Shown: positions 11,496-23,864, counted from the first letter of the stretch. The stretch: 64,000 nucleotides of DNA from Pholiota molesta (GCA_014925825.1 JACGCK010000032.1:186001-250000); one strand, 5' to 3'. Translations and numbers: made by a program. The notes: generated by a model from the sequence alone, not told the origin.

Positions 11496-12658
11496 TTATC
11501 GTCCTTCAGGCCGAGGTTCTGAGAATCGAGAAAGTCAGAGCGCATATTATGCCACAAGAAAAAGTGTACTCACGACTCCATTGCACGCTCAAGATAAGGT
11601 TATCATAACCTCTTCCATGCACCTTGTCAATGGCCTTCTGAGCATTCGCCTTGTCCTCAAAGCTGACAAACGCAAAGCCCTTGCCCGCGCCCGTCTCCCT
11701 GTCCCGGCCCACATACACACGCGCGACCCGCCCGAACACGCCGAAGAGCTCCCGTAAATCGTTCTCTTGCGTGTCTTCGGAGATGTTGGTGACGCGCAGC
11801 GTTGGGAGATCGTCGCGGCTGCCCCCGGGGCCGCGCATGGACTCTCCGGCGCCGCGTGCACCCGCACCGCGCATGGAAGGGGGCACGTATTTGCCGCCGA
11901 GAGAGGCTGCGGGCGCCACTTCGGGGCCAGCGCCCAGGTCGTCGTCGGGGCCAGCGCCGGTGTCGGCGTTTTCGAGGCCGCCAAGGGTGTCTTTGTAGGG
12001 ACATTTGGCGGTGAAATGGTCGCCTTTGCACAGCCGACAGGTGACCTTTCCGGCGCCGGCAGCCTTGACGCGGCTTTTTATCGATTCTTCGGGGGCTTGT
12101 TCAGCTTCGGTTTGCTATAGTGAAAAGAAATCCAATTGGTTAGACTGCTACATCGGAAAGTGATTAGGATGACAACGCACTTTGTTTCCTGCAGATAGCT
12201 TTAGAGTAACATTCTCTCCGACGGTGGTTGTAGCCCTGTCGGGACCTGGCTTGTTTCCTTTCTCTTGTCCGAACTTTGCCCACTTCTGGCGCTCTGCGAC
12301 GGAATGGTCGACGACGGACTTTTGCAGCGTTCGTTTGATTCGGCGAGTGATCTAGTGTTGCACCTCATGGTCAGCATAAATAATGATTGGCCACAGTTCA
12401 AATGGACCCATACCTTTACTTTCTTTCCTTCTTCATTCAGAGTGTATTCAATGGTTGTGCGCACGCCGTTCTCGTCGACGAACTCCTCATTTTTAGGCAA
12501 CTCTAGACGCAGATCAGATATGATTTGCAGATGATCAAGCAATTTTGAGCTCACCAAGCTCGTCCACGTCGTCTGCCCAGGATGTTTTAGGTATTCTGCG
12601 GTATACATAAGCCCATTTCCGCAGAATTGTATCACATCGAAACGTACGATGAAGCCAT
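11496..12658 (-). CDS. TIF35: Eukaryotic translation initiation factor 3 subunit G (eIF3g), 291 aa
   Basis: Exons on the minus strand: 12658-12648, 12595-12555, 12502-12414, 12351-12181, 12114-11574 and 11518-11496. They join to 291 codons without a lesion. The N-terminus carries the short SWADD(V)DEL motif that contacts the eIF3 core. Then comes a CCHC-type knuckle CRLCKGDHFTAKCP, a Gly/Arg-rich linker, and a C-terminal RRM with RNP2 (LRVTNIS) and RNP1 (KGFAFVSF). Length and order match fungal TIF35/eIF3g. The protein is part of the eIF3 complex on the 40S ribosome and helps scanning and re-initiation. The first exon is only 11 nt and codes MASS. It converges with the P450 upstream. Identification is secure; only the tiny first exon could be modelled otherwise. 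Confidence 0.93.
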
Positions 12659-13946
12659 GTGGTTGAGGTTTTCTCCAAGTTGTCTCAATTTTTGGGATAG
12701 AGGCGCGAGAGAAGGGAGAAGTATTTGTTCCTGCTTGGCTACACCTTCCATTGTCTGACTTTCAATTGCCCATCACGCGTCCGCGGTGGCACTGGCAAAT
12801 TTAAAATTATGTCCTCAGCCTGCCAGCTGCTTGCAACTGTAGCTTTCCTGGACTCGCGATACCTTCGATGGGACGCCTGTTTCTCAGAGAAACTGTTTTT
12901 TTCAAAGAAGCGAGCCCATAACTTTCCGACCATAACGTTTATGGCGAAGGACGGCCCTGGTACTATGCATTCACGATGCTCAGGCTTAACTCTGTATAGT
13001 ATACCATGCTCAACGCTCAATTCTGGATTGCCTCTTATGCAAGGCATAAGTAATCGAACCTTGTTTATGCAAAGCGCTGCTGGCACTATGGCAGCTATCG
13101 TGTTTTTGAGGCTCTTGGATACTCCCACAATGGCGCCAACAGTATCTATGCTTGCCTGTTACTCGTTGTTATCATGGGTCTTCGACGAGTAATGGGAAAG
13201 ACTTCTGCACCTCCTGAAAAGCTTATTCTCAGGCAACCTCTTGCAAAGATATTGTTCTAAGATGAAGATCCACTCAAACTCCAATCAATTTTTTCTCGAA
13301 ACGCACAAATATGGCTTCCGCGTCCTATGACCTCTTATGAATGCCCAAAGCGATCGCGGCAACACAAACAGATCAACGAGTACTGGATTACCTGCGCGAG
13401 TCACGAGATGAAGCGCGCGGGATAGATCGATACCTGACGGATTTCGCGCCTGTATTCCCCATTGATTGTCCGTGTGCTAAATCGTATATTTGAGAGCGCG
13501 GGCGATCTGGAGCTCCGAGCCTGGCCTCTGAATTGGAGCCAAAAGTGCGGATATTCAGTGCGCTTCCTGATTATCAGTCAACCCGTCAACCTTGCCTCAA
13601 CCCACCGAGTTCGCTAGTTTCAGTGCATTCAAAGACTGCTGTGCTTCAAGTGCGTAATCCTTTGCCTACATATAGTATATGAAAGTCAGTACAGTGCTTA
13701 TTTACCGGCGTTCATGCGTTCACATCCATTGCGCAGCCTTCAGATGCAGTTCAAGTTGTTTGATTCTAATGGCATGATGCCACACCCCGATTTACCTACT
13801 CTCTAACTCTGTAAGGGCATCATATCGGGTCCCAGATATTGCTAGAATTGCAAATTCAAAAGCTATAAAATGTCTGCCTTGTGGATATGCAAAGTTGGGG
13901 TGTTATGGCCTTTTCCTGTTTGTCAGGTTTTCCGGTCTCTCCCCTA
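12659..13946. other. Intergenic stretch with overlapping open frames of unknown meaning
   Basis: Between eIF3g and the second P450. Frames are open on both strands over 12739-13192 (plus strand from ATG 12808, 128 codons; minus strand about 130 codons). Neither shows a known domain. The right 400 bases are AT-rich promoter sequence. Confidence 0.4.
13864..13870 (+). promoter_or_regulatory. TATA box of the second P450
   Basis: TATAAAA lies 83 bases upstream of the ATG at 13947. It would place transcription start near 13895, downstream of the ATG at 13887 and close to the one at 13905. This favours 13947 as the used start. Confidence 0.5.
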
Positions 13947-16131
13947 ATGACACCAACGACAGTTGCACTCTCAATTCTACTCATTCTTGGGAGCATGCTT
14001 CTCCGACGCTCACTAGGAAACAGAAACTTGCTACCTTTTCCTCCTGGACCTCCCGCGAGCATTATTCTGGGGAATTTCAAAGACCTTCCTTCATTTAAGT
14101 CTTGGGAGACGTACATGGAGTGGGGAAAGGTATACGGTATTCTCTATTTTCTTATTTTAAGCTAGTATCGTTTTCTAATTATTCTCCCCAACAAGGCGAT
14201 ATGATACATCTATCGGTGCTAGGCGATCATTATGTTATCCTGAACTCCTTGACCGACGCTCTGGCGCTCCTCGAAAAGCGTTCAAATATATATTCTGATC
14301 GCCCTCGTTATCACACCTTAGAGATGTACGTCCTATTATTCCATCAACCTTGTCTGTGATTCTAATTTTCTTCCCAACCCAACGACAGTGCTGAATTTCA
14401 CGTCACTACTGGATTTCTCCCATACAATGCACCAGCATGGCGGAAGCATCGAGCACTTTTTCAAAAGCTTATGATAAGGCCCAACGGGCTCCATGCTTGG
14501 CGACCGATCCATGAAAAGAAAGTCAATGACTTGCTTTGCCATCTCATAGCCACTCCGGAAGCGTTTATGGACCATCTTCGAACGTCAGTATGCCCTTTTC
14601 ACTACTCACCTAAATAACGTCATGGTTTGAATAACTTGTTTAGGTCAGCGGCTGCTATTATCATGGCGGGAATGTACGGTCATGATATTGCACCGAGGAA
14701 CGATCGCTTTGTAGCTATTGCAGAGGAGACCATGTCAAAGTGCCTTCGATGTATACTTATGCCTGCTTCCTTGGTCGTGAACGCTTTCCCATTATTGCGC
14801 TTCCTACCCTCATGGTTTCCTGGAGCTAGCTTTAAACGAAAGGCGCTTGAGGGAAGATATCACATGCGACAGATGATCAACCTCCCTGTAGACATGGTTG
14901 AAAAGCAAATGGTATTTGTTCATCGATTTATTTCCAACATAAACTCATTTTCCCCGATTGAAGGCAGCAGGAACAGCGCCCACGTCGACGCTGGTGGACC
15001 TTCTGGAAAATCTTGAATCCCCAGCGGATTATCCCCATATCAAATCATTAGCCGCCTCTGCGTATGGAGGTACGTCAGTTGTATCATCAAGTCCATTGCC
15101 TTCTATTTACAAGTTTCTTCGAAATAGGGGGAGCCGACACAGTAAGTCTCATAATTCTTATTTCCGGTAATCTATCCGACTCATTCATTACCTCTCATGT
15201 AGACAGCAGCCGCTCTTTTGTCATTTTTCTATCTGATGATGCGGTATCCGGATGTACAACTCAAGGCGCAGCAACAAATTGCGGAATGTGTGGGCACTCA
15301 GCGTCTTCCCAACTTTCACGACAGGAAATACTTGCCTTATATCGATGCTTTGCTCCTAGAGGTCTTGCGTATTCATCCTATTACGCCCATGGGACTATCA
15401 CATAGACTGACCGAGGAGGACACATACATGGGGTATCGTCTACCTAAAGGCAAGTTTCGGGATTAGCATTGAGTATCAACACATGCTTATATCGTTTACT
15501 AGGAACTGTAGTGACACCTAACATATGGTATGAGCTCCATTACCATACTTTGAAAACCTTGATTGGAACTGAAAGCTGTTGAACAGGGCTATCAATCGTG
15601 ATCCAAGGGTTTTTGATAATCCAGAGCTATTTAATCCCGAACGTTTCTTGAACAAGGATGGTACGTTCAATACAACAGAGGTATACGTCTTCGGTTTTGG
15701 CAAGCGGTATATATCTGTTTGTCCTATTTATGGCAATTATCCATCACTTACGCCGCAGCCATTTCATCAAGGATATGTCCCGGAAGAGCATTTGCCTCCG
15801 AAATGGTGTGTCAAATTCATCCATATATTAGGCTTTAATTTAATTATTTTTCAACGAAAGCTATGGCTATCAATCATTCGCATACTGGCCACACTAAACA
15901 TTCGTCCAAAAAAGAATTCTTCAGAGGATAAAAGTCTACCTGAAGTTAACTATAGTGACGGTGCTATAAGGTGGGTTCTTCCTTACAGAAAATTGCAATT
16001 CATCTTATAATCGAGCTGATCATGATTACACGTCGTTTTTTAGCCGTCCTTTACCTTTTGAGTGCTCAATAACGGCAAGATCAGAAATTGCCAAACAATT
16101 GATCGTGGAGGGAGTTTCGAACAATGGTTGA
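13947..16131 (+). CDS. Cytochrome P450 monooxygenase, 508 aa
   Basis: Twelve exons join cleanly: 13947-14136, 14196-14325, 14389-14583, 14644-14911, 14964-15069, 15128-15141, 15203-15449, 15503-15527, 15587-15706, 15772-15805, 15861-15970 and 16044-16131. The protein has a membrane anchor, the hinge PFPPGPP, I-helix GGADTT, K-helix EVLR, PERF motif FNPERF and haem loop FGFGKRICPGR, so every catalytic signature is intact. The I-helix motif is encoded mainly by a 14-nt exon (15128-15141). The intron after 15449 begins GC (G^GCAAGT), a GC-AG intron. The ATG at 13947 was chosen for its fit to the TATA box; an in-frame ATG at 13905 would add 14 residues. It is a microsomal monooxygenase related in layout to the P450 at 9093; substrate unknown. 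It may be the active member of a partly decayed pair. Confidence 0.88.
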
Positions 16132-16546
16132 GCAGATAATGTACTGCATAATTCGAAGTTTAAACTCCATGAGATACAAATTCAGAGGTCTAGAGTTTCG
16201 ACTCCTTCTCTAAATATCAAACGTAGAGACGCGTACTTGTTGCAGCAGACTTGATAATCTTGATTTGAGAGTTGAATTGGTGCTTAAATAAACTGGCTAA
16301 GCGTCATGAACTGATACTTTGGGGCAGTTCCGCCATACTTGGAACGACACGGCGCTGACTTTTTGTCCTATTATTTAGGCCAAGTAATGATGCGGCCCCT
16401 CGGGCGCTTAAACAGGTTCAACGATCAAACCGATATCCATAATAGCAGCGTTTGGACCAGTCATCTGTAGGAATTAAACACTTGATTTACACAAGCACAA
16501 AAATACACATGTTTCCTTTCGATGTTTGGCTTGCGGTTTTCTGAAT
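16132..16546. other. Convergent 3' ends
   Basis: This is the 3' flank of the second P450 and of the mutarotase. AT-rich, no gene seen. Confidence 0.5.
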
Positions 16547-18409
16547 CTAGGCAGCGAAAAACTTGTACTCGGATGTCCACTCATAGTCTCTTTCGGGATG
16601 GTCTAATGGGAAGAAATGAATGACAATGGGTACTTGAAGAGCGTATATGTGAAGCGCCTACAAATTTGATCTATACCCCATTCTGGGGTATTGATAGCAG
16701 CAATATATCCTTGCTGCTCGATGGCTACGGCCGAGGATGGGCCGTAATTGAGAGTAGGACCACCGTGGATTTCTTTCCGAGGCGTGTTAAGCCAGAACGA
16801 CGAGTATACTATAACTACTGGCTGATTTGTCGTTATATCAACCCTGCACAAAAGATGAGCTTCAAATGATGCAAAACTTATTCGGATTGGAAGCCTACCG
16901 AATGCCAGAAACATTACTATTGAGTGATACTACCGGTGTCTTATCCTGGGAATGGTCGAGCACCCACCCGCCATTATAACCTGTACATCCTATACGGTAT
17001 AGAAATAATTTAACTCAACCATTCCCCATAAAACCCAATATGTTACCTGTTCCGCAAAGATTGACCGTTTCGTTCCACCGGGCGCCTATTTTAGCTTCCT
17101 TTCTGAAGTCAAGTGGCGTATTGCTAACATCAGTAAAATTGCCTGTGGGGATGGCACAATCGTCAACTTCAATGTATCGCGACGCGTCGACCCTAAGATC
17201 GTGGCCAAGAATGTCGTTGGTGCCGTCCTGAAATGCATCAAGATTCTAGAATGATTGTGAAGATGCATCGCTCGAGTTCATCAATCAATTTACCAATAAA
17301 TATGCTGCGTTAGCATGATTGGGGTCTGAATGTTTTCACCACGTAACTTATTAAATATGTATAATATGAGGACAAGGAATAGTACCTTTTCACTCGCGGT
17401 TGCATGTAATCTGGTCTGCAGAATGCCTTCGTTCGACACCGTGTGCGTCGCCTGTGTCTCAAAGTCTAAGGTCAATATTAATGACAAGAGAAAAGGAGAT
17501 ATGTCCGCACAAAAGCTGTCACAGTGCCTGGGAAACGTTCATCCGCTTTATCGACATGTTTGTATGTTACGCTGGCTGGGGTTTTCGCCACTATGGTCCA
17601 GTTACGGCGATCCCACCCAAGGATGCCACCGTGCAATGTTACCTGAGTTCGTAGATGCAACACATCAGGAGACACGAACGTATAGATATGCAACTGCCAT
17701 ACCTGGCCTAGAATCAGTCAGAACGAAGTCCATACAATATCCCAGCCCTCAAGGCCGTCGAACATACCGTTTGCGTCGTTGGTTGGGATGTGGTATGTAT
17801 TTGACGCTTTCGGATCGGGGTTCTTTGAGATGGGAATGGAAAATGTTCCTTCAAGGCTCGATTAGATTCATAGCTACTTCCAAGATATATTAATCAGAGA
17901 ATCTCTACCATTTTTAATTCGATTTGCATATCTCACGTCATTAAGATACAACAGATCAGTCATCTGGGCTATATCAGATTGAGCTGAGGATTAATGACTT
18001 TACCTGCCGACGATTGCATTAAACACTGGATGGCCTGGGTCAGTTGCCAGAAGAGACTTGCATACCACGGTTTGAGATTCTCGATTCAAATGGTAATAAA
18101 TCAAGGCTCACATTATCATCATACCCAAGCACAACATCTCTCGTCTTTCCATCTTTATCATTCACCCACAACTCTGTCAGCGTGGCTCCAAATGACACAA
18201 ATTTGGCCGTGATGGATCCATCAGGAGCGCTGATTTCGGTGAGGTTGAAGGGCTAGAAATGACATCGTTTCAGTAGAACCCAGTCCGGAGAAGGAAGACG
18301 AGTGAGTAGAATATAATATGGCCGTGCAACATACCAAGTCATCGATTTCTATTCCCGACATGCTAGTGGATAAGAGAGACAAAGCAAGAATCGATTTAAA
18401 TAGCAGCAT
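16547..18409 (-). CDS. Secreted aldose 1-epimerase (galactose mutarotase), one frame lesion
   Basis: Thirteen minus-strand exons: 18409-18335, 18252-18112, 18056-18004, 17931-17909, 17848-17768, 17707-17703, 17642-17511, 17451-17386, 17325-17294, 17245-17047, 16980-16899, 16843-16662 and 16602-16547. A signal peptide (MLLFKSILALSLLSTSMSG) is followed by mutarotase hallmarks: FGATLTELWVNDKDG, HPVFNAIVGRYANRI, TLHGG, the catalytic-His region TQHIYW, GHDLRVDASRY, IPTG, TPLDFR and AIEQQ. The enzyme interconverts alpha and beta anomers of aldoses; the leader implies work outside the cell on wood sugars. Exon 6 is only 5 nt (17707-17703) and is needed to keep frame. At the exon 9/10 junction one base is missing: TATTG joins AATCTT where TGG AAT is expected. 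With one base the product is 375 aa. This is a decaying gene, a sequence error or an unusual splice. Confidence 0.82.
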
Positions 18410-20768
18410 CGCAGCTTCAAGCTATTTTAAGGATATCCAGAGTTGCTCCAGAGATAACGAAGTGCTAAATTTAGAATTCAAAATCGCCGGGCCCGTTTTA
18501 TGGAACATCAACGGGAAATCGTCGTAGACTTCGAGGCTCAAATTGAAATCGATGTCACTTCGAATGCAAAGGGAGGGAAGCAGACTCCGAAGCACTGTCG
18601 TCGTTTGGATCCCTCTTCTATTCGACGAAACGAAAGCTGTTAGTTTTGTTGCATTTCGTTAGACACTCTTTTATAACCAGAAAACAAGATCATCGCAAAA
18701 GCGTCCGTGTCCACCTGAGCGCAAAGCACTCGATATTGATGACCTTTTCCGACCCGTGATGACTATTCGGAAAAAGTTGCGGTTGTCAAAAGGTGATAAT
18801 TCGCCTTCTGCATCACAAATTCTATCCTTCATACTTGCAGTGATAGGAGCGATCTCGGAAGTGGGAGGGACTAGTAAACTGCTCTTCCAGTCTAAATTTT
18901 GATATGATTGCGCTGAAGGTATGCCAATCAAGTAATATCATAATTTATCACCCAGGCCGCAGCCCAAAACCTTAGACTCATAGATCAAATGCGGTACACT
19001 CAAGGTATACTCGACTTCGTCCACTGTGAATTATTTTTATAATCCTTGGGACTGATTGAAGAATTGAAGCTCTTACTCAAGAGTATTAATAGTATGTGCA
19101 GATAATAATAATACGTTCGATACCGACAAACATCCAACGCCGTATCAAACCAAGGACCAAGGTCAACGAGCCCAGTCTAAATCAACCCCGTCACTATAGA
19201 CGGGGAAAATCATCGGACAAGTATTCCTCAATCAGTATGGGAATTCAGTAAATATCCAGTCATGACTCATATGCTATAGCAGAGCTTATCGAAGGATGAA
19301 TAGAGCTTGTTGCCGGAGAGTTAAACTCGAATGTGATTCAAACTGGCGTTCATGCGAAGTTGAATACTTACACTCAGCAGAGCATTATAGATATAAGTAC
19401 ATCCACATCGCCAATACACTGGCAGACTTACATTTGTTGATATCTGTGGATCAATCACCAACAGGCTGTATGACTTTGAGCCTTGTGCTTTAAGTAAATG
19501 AGGAGCCCGGCTTAGCCAGGCCTCAGGCCTCAGGACGGGCAGTGGTCTGGCATCATCTGGAGTGGATAAAATCACAATCAATTTGATTTTGCGCTTGACA
19601 GATGGTGATGGCATTGGAGAGGAGGCATAATACTTATAGCTGCCATCACCCACGATACGCTTCACAAGAGCGCCCATTGCCGCCGAAGATGATGAGTTCG
19701 CTTATGACGCTAAACCGTAAACGTACATATATGTGCTTACCTTGGCGCTGGCGCTGGCATCATTTCATGCCCCACCAGAGCCCACCAGCCTCCACTCTCC
19801 TCCTCGGATGTTTCCTTCGAGCGGACATCGGGCATCGATATATACAGATTATCGCGGATGCTTTGCGTGAACCATACTCAAGCGGGAGACCCACGTTTGT
19901 CTGCTATTGTACATCACTCAAAATCAAGGTTGCACGTTGCAGGACAGCCTTCGAGGTTGTCATGAGCTATCTGAACTCCCATCTTTCAAGCCGATTTAAG
20001 AGGTAATATTCATACGTATTACAGCATATACTTTCATATGCCACACACAGCTTTTCTGGAGAATTCGTTACCGAAAAGATGTTCAGGATCTGTGTGGGTG
20101 AAATGGTTATGTATCGCTCCACGATAATCGCCTCCTTGATCTATCATCTCGCACATTTTGCAATAGCGTCTCTTTTCAAGACGGCTCTTCTTACACTTGA
20201 ACGAATGATATCGAACTCATATCTTTGTGACGTATGATAGCCGTTGACACAAGATGACCATCGAAAGCTGAGGATGTCCACTGTACCACTGAGTCGTAAG
20301 TCCTTTTGAACCAGTTATCAACTCCAGATTCGAGCGCTCACTGCCACGATAAGATTTGATCAGAGCAACCGTGTACCGTGTCATGATCTCGTCTGAATGA
20401 AACATCAAACTTTCCTGAACCATTGATGCACATATCCGAATTTCCAAGTAAAGATCTCCAAGTTCCGCTATTTTTGTTGTAGATTTGAATGGCGCACCCT
20501 CGTTCGCGCCGCAAACAACTCAAATCTCGTGGCTTTTACAAATGTTTCGTGAACTCCGCCACTGCCGCACCATTATGTATAGGTTTCCATGGACCGCCTT
20601 TAGCCTTCTTTAGCCTCAGGGACAGGGAATATTGGGCGCTGTTTTCACTTATATAGCGCGACCCTTCAGTTTTTTCGATCCCATTAAACGCGACGCGAGT
20701 CGTCTCCCTCTTTCCCTCTCCTTAGGTCCCACCATCTCCTCACCGCTCTTTGTTTTACCTCTCTCACA
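18410..20768. other. Long stretch with no resolved gene
   Basis: About 2.3 kb upstream of the divergent mutarotase and PLAC8 genes. Minus-strand frames at 18671-18931 and 19321-19677 (the latter from an ATG at 19677) have some coding appearance and donor-like GTAAGT ends, so a poorly conserved multi-exon gene is possible. I could not assemble one or recognise a family. Confidence 0.35.
20650..20655 (+). promoter_or_regulatory. TATA box of the PLAC8 gene
   Basis: TATATA lies about 115 bases upstream of the ATG at 20769. A CT-rich leader (about 20700-20765) follows, as in highly expressed fungal genes. Confidence 0.55.
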
Positions 20769-21354
20769 ATGGCCTACGCTCAACAACCCATTGCTACCCC
20801 TGGGATGACTGTCGGCGGTGGCAACCGCAATGCCAAAAACCTCCCCGTTGACGCTAGTGGACGTGAATGGAGCAATGGCCTATTCGATTGCGGCGGTGAC
20901 TGCGCGACCTGTAAGTACCCAGACACCTCTCTAACATTCTGAACAAAAGCTCAACCATCCACGTTTCTTTAGTCCTCATCTCCTGGTTCCTGCCCTGTGT
21001 CACGTACGCCCAGGTCAAGAGGCGCTATGAGCACCTGAACACGAAGGGGTACCCCGACCCCGAGCAAGGCGGTTTCTGCAGCAGCGACTGCATGATGCAC
21101 GGCTGTCTCACCTGCTGTGGATGTGGATTCATCATGCAGGTACGTACATCCACTGCCACCGTTATACCAGAAAATGCTAATTGGCGTTATAGATGATGAA
21201 CCGTGGTAGCGTCCGCGGACGATATAACATCAAGGGCGGAGGATGCAGCGACTGCATGACTGCTCTGTGCTGCACGCCTTGCGAGCTTGCCCAGGAGGCT
21301 CAGGAGGTGGCGCTCGAGGAAAACAGCTTCCAGCAGGGTGGTGGCAAGCAGTGA
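20769..21354 (+). CDS. PLAC8-family Cys-rich protein, 156 aa
   Basis: Exons 20769-20910, 20973-21139 and 21193-21354 join without lesion. After a 40-residue soluble N-terminus comes the PLAC8 domain. It starts with WSNGLFDCGGDCATF and the LPCVTYAQ motif, continues through a Cys-rich hydrophobic core (CLTCCGCGF), and ends with CCTPCELAQEAQEVALEE. The Cys-Cys-x-Pro-Cys element and the trailing Gln/Glu pattern are diagnostic. Family members (plant FCR/PCR proteins, animal cornifelin and PLAC8) are small membrane-associated proteins linked to cell size and to cadmium or calcium handling; the role here is unknown. The strong promoter suggests abundant expression. Confidence 0.9.
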
Positions 21355-22107
21355 TGGGTTTTCTCCATATCATGTTATTGTACCTGTACCTACTGGTCGA
21401 CTTCCTGTAGAATACTGTGACGACTCACTTCTAGTCCTATCTCTACCCCATTTTAACTATGCATTTTCATACTTTTCAATGCCCATCCAGCGGATATTCT
21501 GCAAGTTATGTTTTTGTGACTAGCATAGATAATGAATATTTCCATGCACAGGAATTTATCAACAAAAAGGCCGTACTTATGTAGCCCTGAAACTTTTTCA
21601 AATGCAAACTTCAAATTGCTTTGCTGGGTGTTCCGTGGTACTTACGCGGTGCCGCGACCGCAATGAGAGGCAACGCGTTGTACACTTACACGATCACGTG
21701 ACGGGAAACCCACAACGAAACGAAATCTGAACAAATTGAAAACATGCTATCTGCCTCAATACACTACTACTTATCAACTTTATGGGCTATATTATCGTGC
21801 ATTCTACGTAGCCTTCGAGCGCCAAGGAACTGTCAAGGTTGCTAGGACAAGAGGAACATCAGTGGTTGATTTCAATAGAAGTTGGACGTTGCTTCGACGT
21901 TGCACATTCATAGTGTAAATAAGTACAAGGTATGTGCTTATGAGACTCTTTAGTGGTGGCAAGTTAATCGCTTCATCAGGTCTTACGCTTACGCCATTGC
22001 TCGTATCATTGTTGAAATCATTTTCCTGAGCGTGTGACGACCCACAAGTTGGACCAAAAGCTCATCGTGCTTCCTGATTCCTGAATCAACTTTCTTATTC
22101 TTCCTTC
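21355..22107. other. Intergenic stretch
   Basis: This is the 3' flank of the PLAC8 gene and the promoter of the F-box gene. I see no RNA gene or credible frame. Confidence 0.5.
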
Positions 22108-23864
22108 ATGTCGTTAGAGCTCCCCGCCGAAATATGGACCCAGATATTTGATCTGGCGGCAGACGAAGATATACTCTTCCAACCCGGAATCCCGACCATC
22201 ATGGTGGAATCAGCCTGGTACAAGGATATAATTATCGATCAGTGGAGGCTGAGGTCACCAGGAGAGGCCATGAACCTCCTACAGAGGAGGAGTTACGCGA
22301 CCAAAAAGGTGTGTTTACCATATTGAAGATATCTCTTTCTCGTGGATACCTTCGCTTCGCAGCCCTTTCTTTTTTTCTGTGCTACTACACGCGATCCAGT
22401 ACTAAAGATGAATGATATACATAGGCAATTATCTCCACTTGTCGCCAGTGGCGCGCTCTAGGAGCTGAATTCCTCTTCCGTTGCCTACACTTCAGTGACC
22501 CCATGAAGTTGATCTCGTTAGCGTCTGTCATCGACTCGTCTTCGGCTTCTGCGAGCACCAGCACCGCATCGCTCGGGTGGTGGACACGGCGAATACACAT
22601 CGCACGATACCATCCATCCCCGAGCCACAACACGACCATGCAAGAACTCGAAAATGCCATGGTTTCTATTATCGAACATTGTCCCAACCTCGAAATCTTC
22701 GTGATCGAACGACCCATGGAGAGTGCATTCGGGCCCGTCGCAGACGCCCTAGCGAACCACGCGTATCGCAAGCTGCATACCGTGCAGTGGAACTTGCCCG
22801 GTGCAGATCTGGCGAAGGTGATCTGGTCCCTCAACTCCCTGCCGTGCCTCGTCGCGGCGCAGATCGACATCGAGACGCCGGTGGAAAGCGCACAGGAGGA
22901 GGCGCACCTTGGGTCCGCGGGCAACCTGCACCTCATGCTCCCGGCGCTCCAGCAGCTCTCCGTCCGCGGCTACGTGGAGGAGCTGGTGGACCACGCGACC
23001 GGGTGGGACCTCCCGTCGCTGCGCAGCTTCTCCGTCGACTCCGGGATGAGCGTGCACGACGTGCCCGACGTGGTCGAGTTCCTGCGCACCCACGGCGCCG
23101 AGCTCGTGCTCCTCGACCTGAACCTCGCGGCCCTCGTCGACGTCGCCGCCGTCCTCGAGCTGTGCCCGAACCTCGCGACGTTCACCTTCAACGCGGACTG
23201 GCGCATCGCGCCGCACGACGACGTCGCGAGCGAGCTCACCAAGCGCCCGCACACGCGCATCACGACGGTGGGGCTGCACGGGCTCTCGTACGCGTTCGGC
23301 GTGGGCTTCGCGGCCGCGCGCATGTCGGCCGACCCGTTCCGCGCGCAGATCATAACGCGCTCGAACGACCTTAATATCGCTGCGCTGCTCAATAGGCAAA
23401 ACTTTCCAAAGCTCCGCCGGTTGCGTGCGTTGAATCGGAATATGTTGGGTGATTTGAATGAGGCAAACGGGCCGTCGATGGAGAATGGGGGCTATGATCG
23501 GTGGAGTAGGTGGTGGAATGCGTGTGCGAGCCGGGGAGTGAGGTTGGAGGATTGTACGGGGCAAGTGCTGGGCACGCTGCCGGAGGATGAGGATGATGAG
23601 GACGAGGAGGACGACGAGGAGGACGAAGAAGTGGGAGAGGATGAAGAATATGAAGAGGGCGACGAAGACGATGACGAAAGCGGCGAGGAATACACCAGCG
23701 ACGAATTTGGGGATGAGATTGAGTTCCCTGTACCGCCTCTCCCTGAGGGCAATGGCCGCACTATGGAGCTCACTCGCCTGCTGCAAGAGGTCAGGTTGAT
23801 GAATGCTGGACGGGACGAAGCGTTGATCGCGCGAATACGGCCGCCACTACCGGATTCTCCATGA
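22108..23864 (+). CDS. F-box-type protein with acidic C-terminal tail, 546 aa
   Basis: Exons 22108-22308 and 22425-23864 (intron 22309-22424) join in frame. The N-terminus MSLELPAEIWTQIFDLAADE is an Agaricomycete F-box. The second half of the box, STCRQWRALGAEFLFRCLHF, lies on exon 2. A leucine-rich region (about residues 150-400) follows, then a highly acidic Glu/Asp tail near 480-525 and a short Pro/Leu-rich end. F-box proteins bring substrates to SCF ubiquitin ligases through Skp1; the target is unknown and this family is hugely expanded in mushrooms. The stretch 22850-23370 is extremely rich in G and C at third positions compared with both ends of the same gene, which is striking. No frame lesion. 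Confidence 0.82.

Noticed and set aside
16402..16460. Apparent exon MTGPNAAIMDIGLIVEPV with stop on the minus strand
   Set aside because: The mutarotase already ends at 16547 with its normal C-terminus (EWTSEYKFFAA). The extra piece has no partner exon.
9093..18409. Secondary-metabolite gene cluster
   Set aside because: Two P450s and a mutarotase are present, but there is no backbone enzyme (PKS, NRPS, terpene synthase), transporter or regulator, and eIF3g lies between them.
22749..23786. 345-codon minus-strand open frame
   Set aside because: It is antisense to the GC-rich F-box exon. Open antisense frames are expected at such GC3 and it has Arg/Val low complexity.
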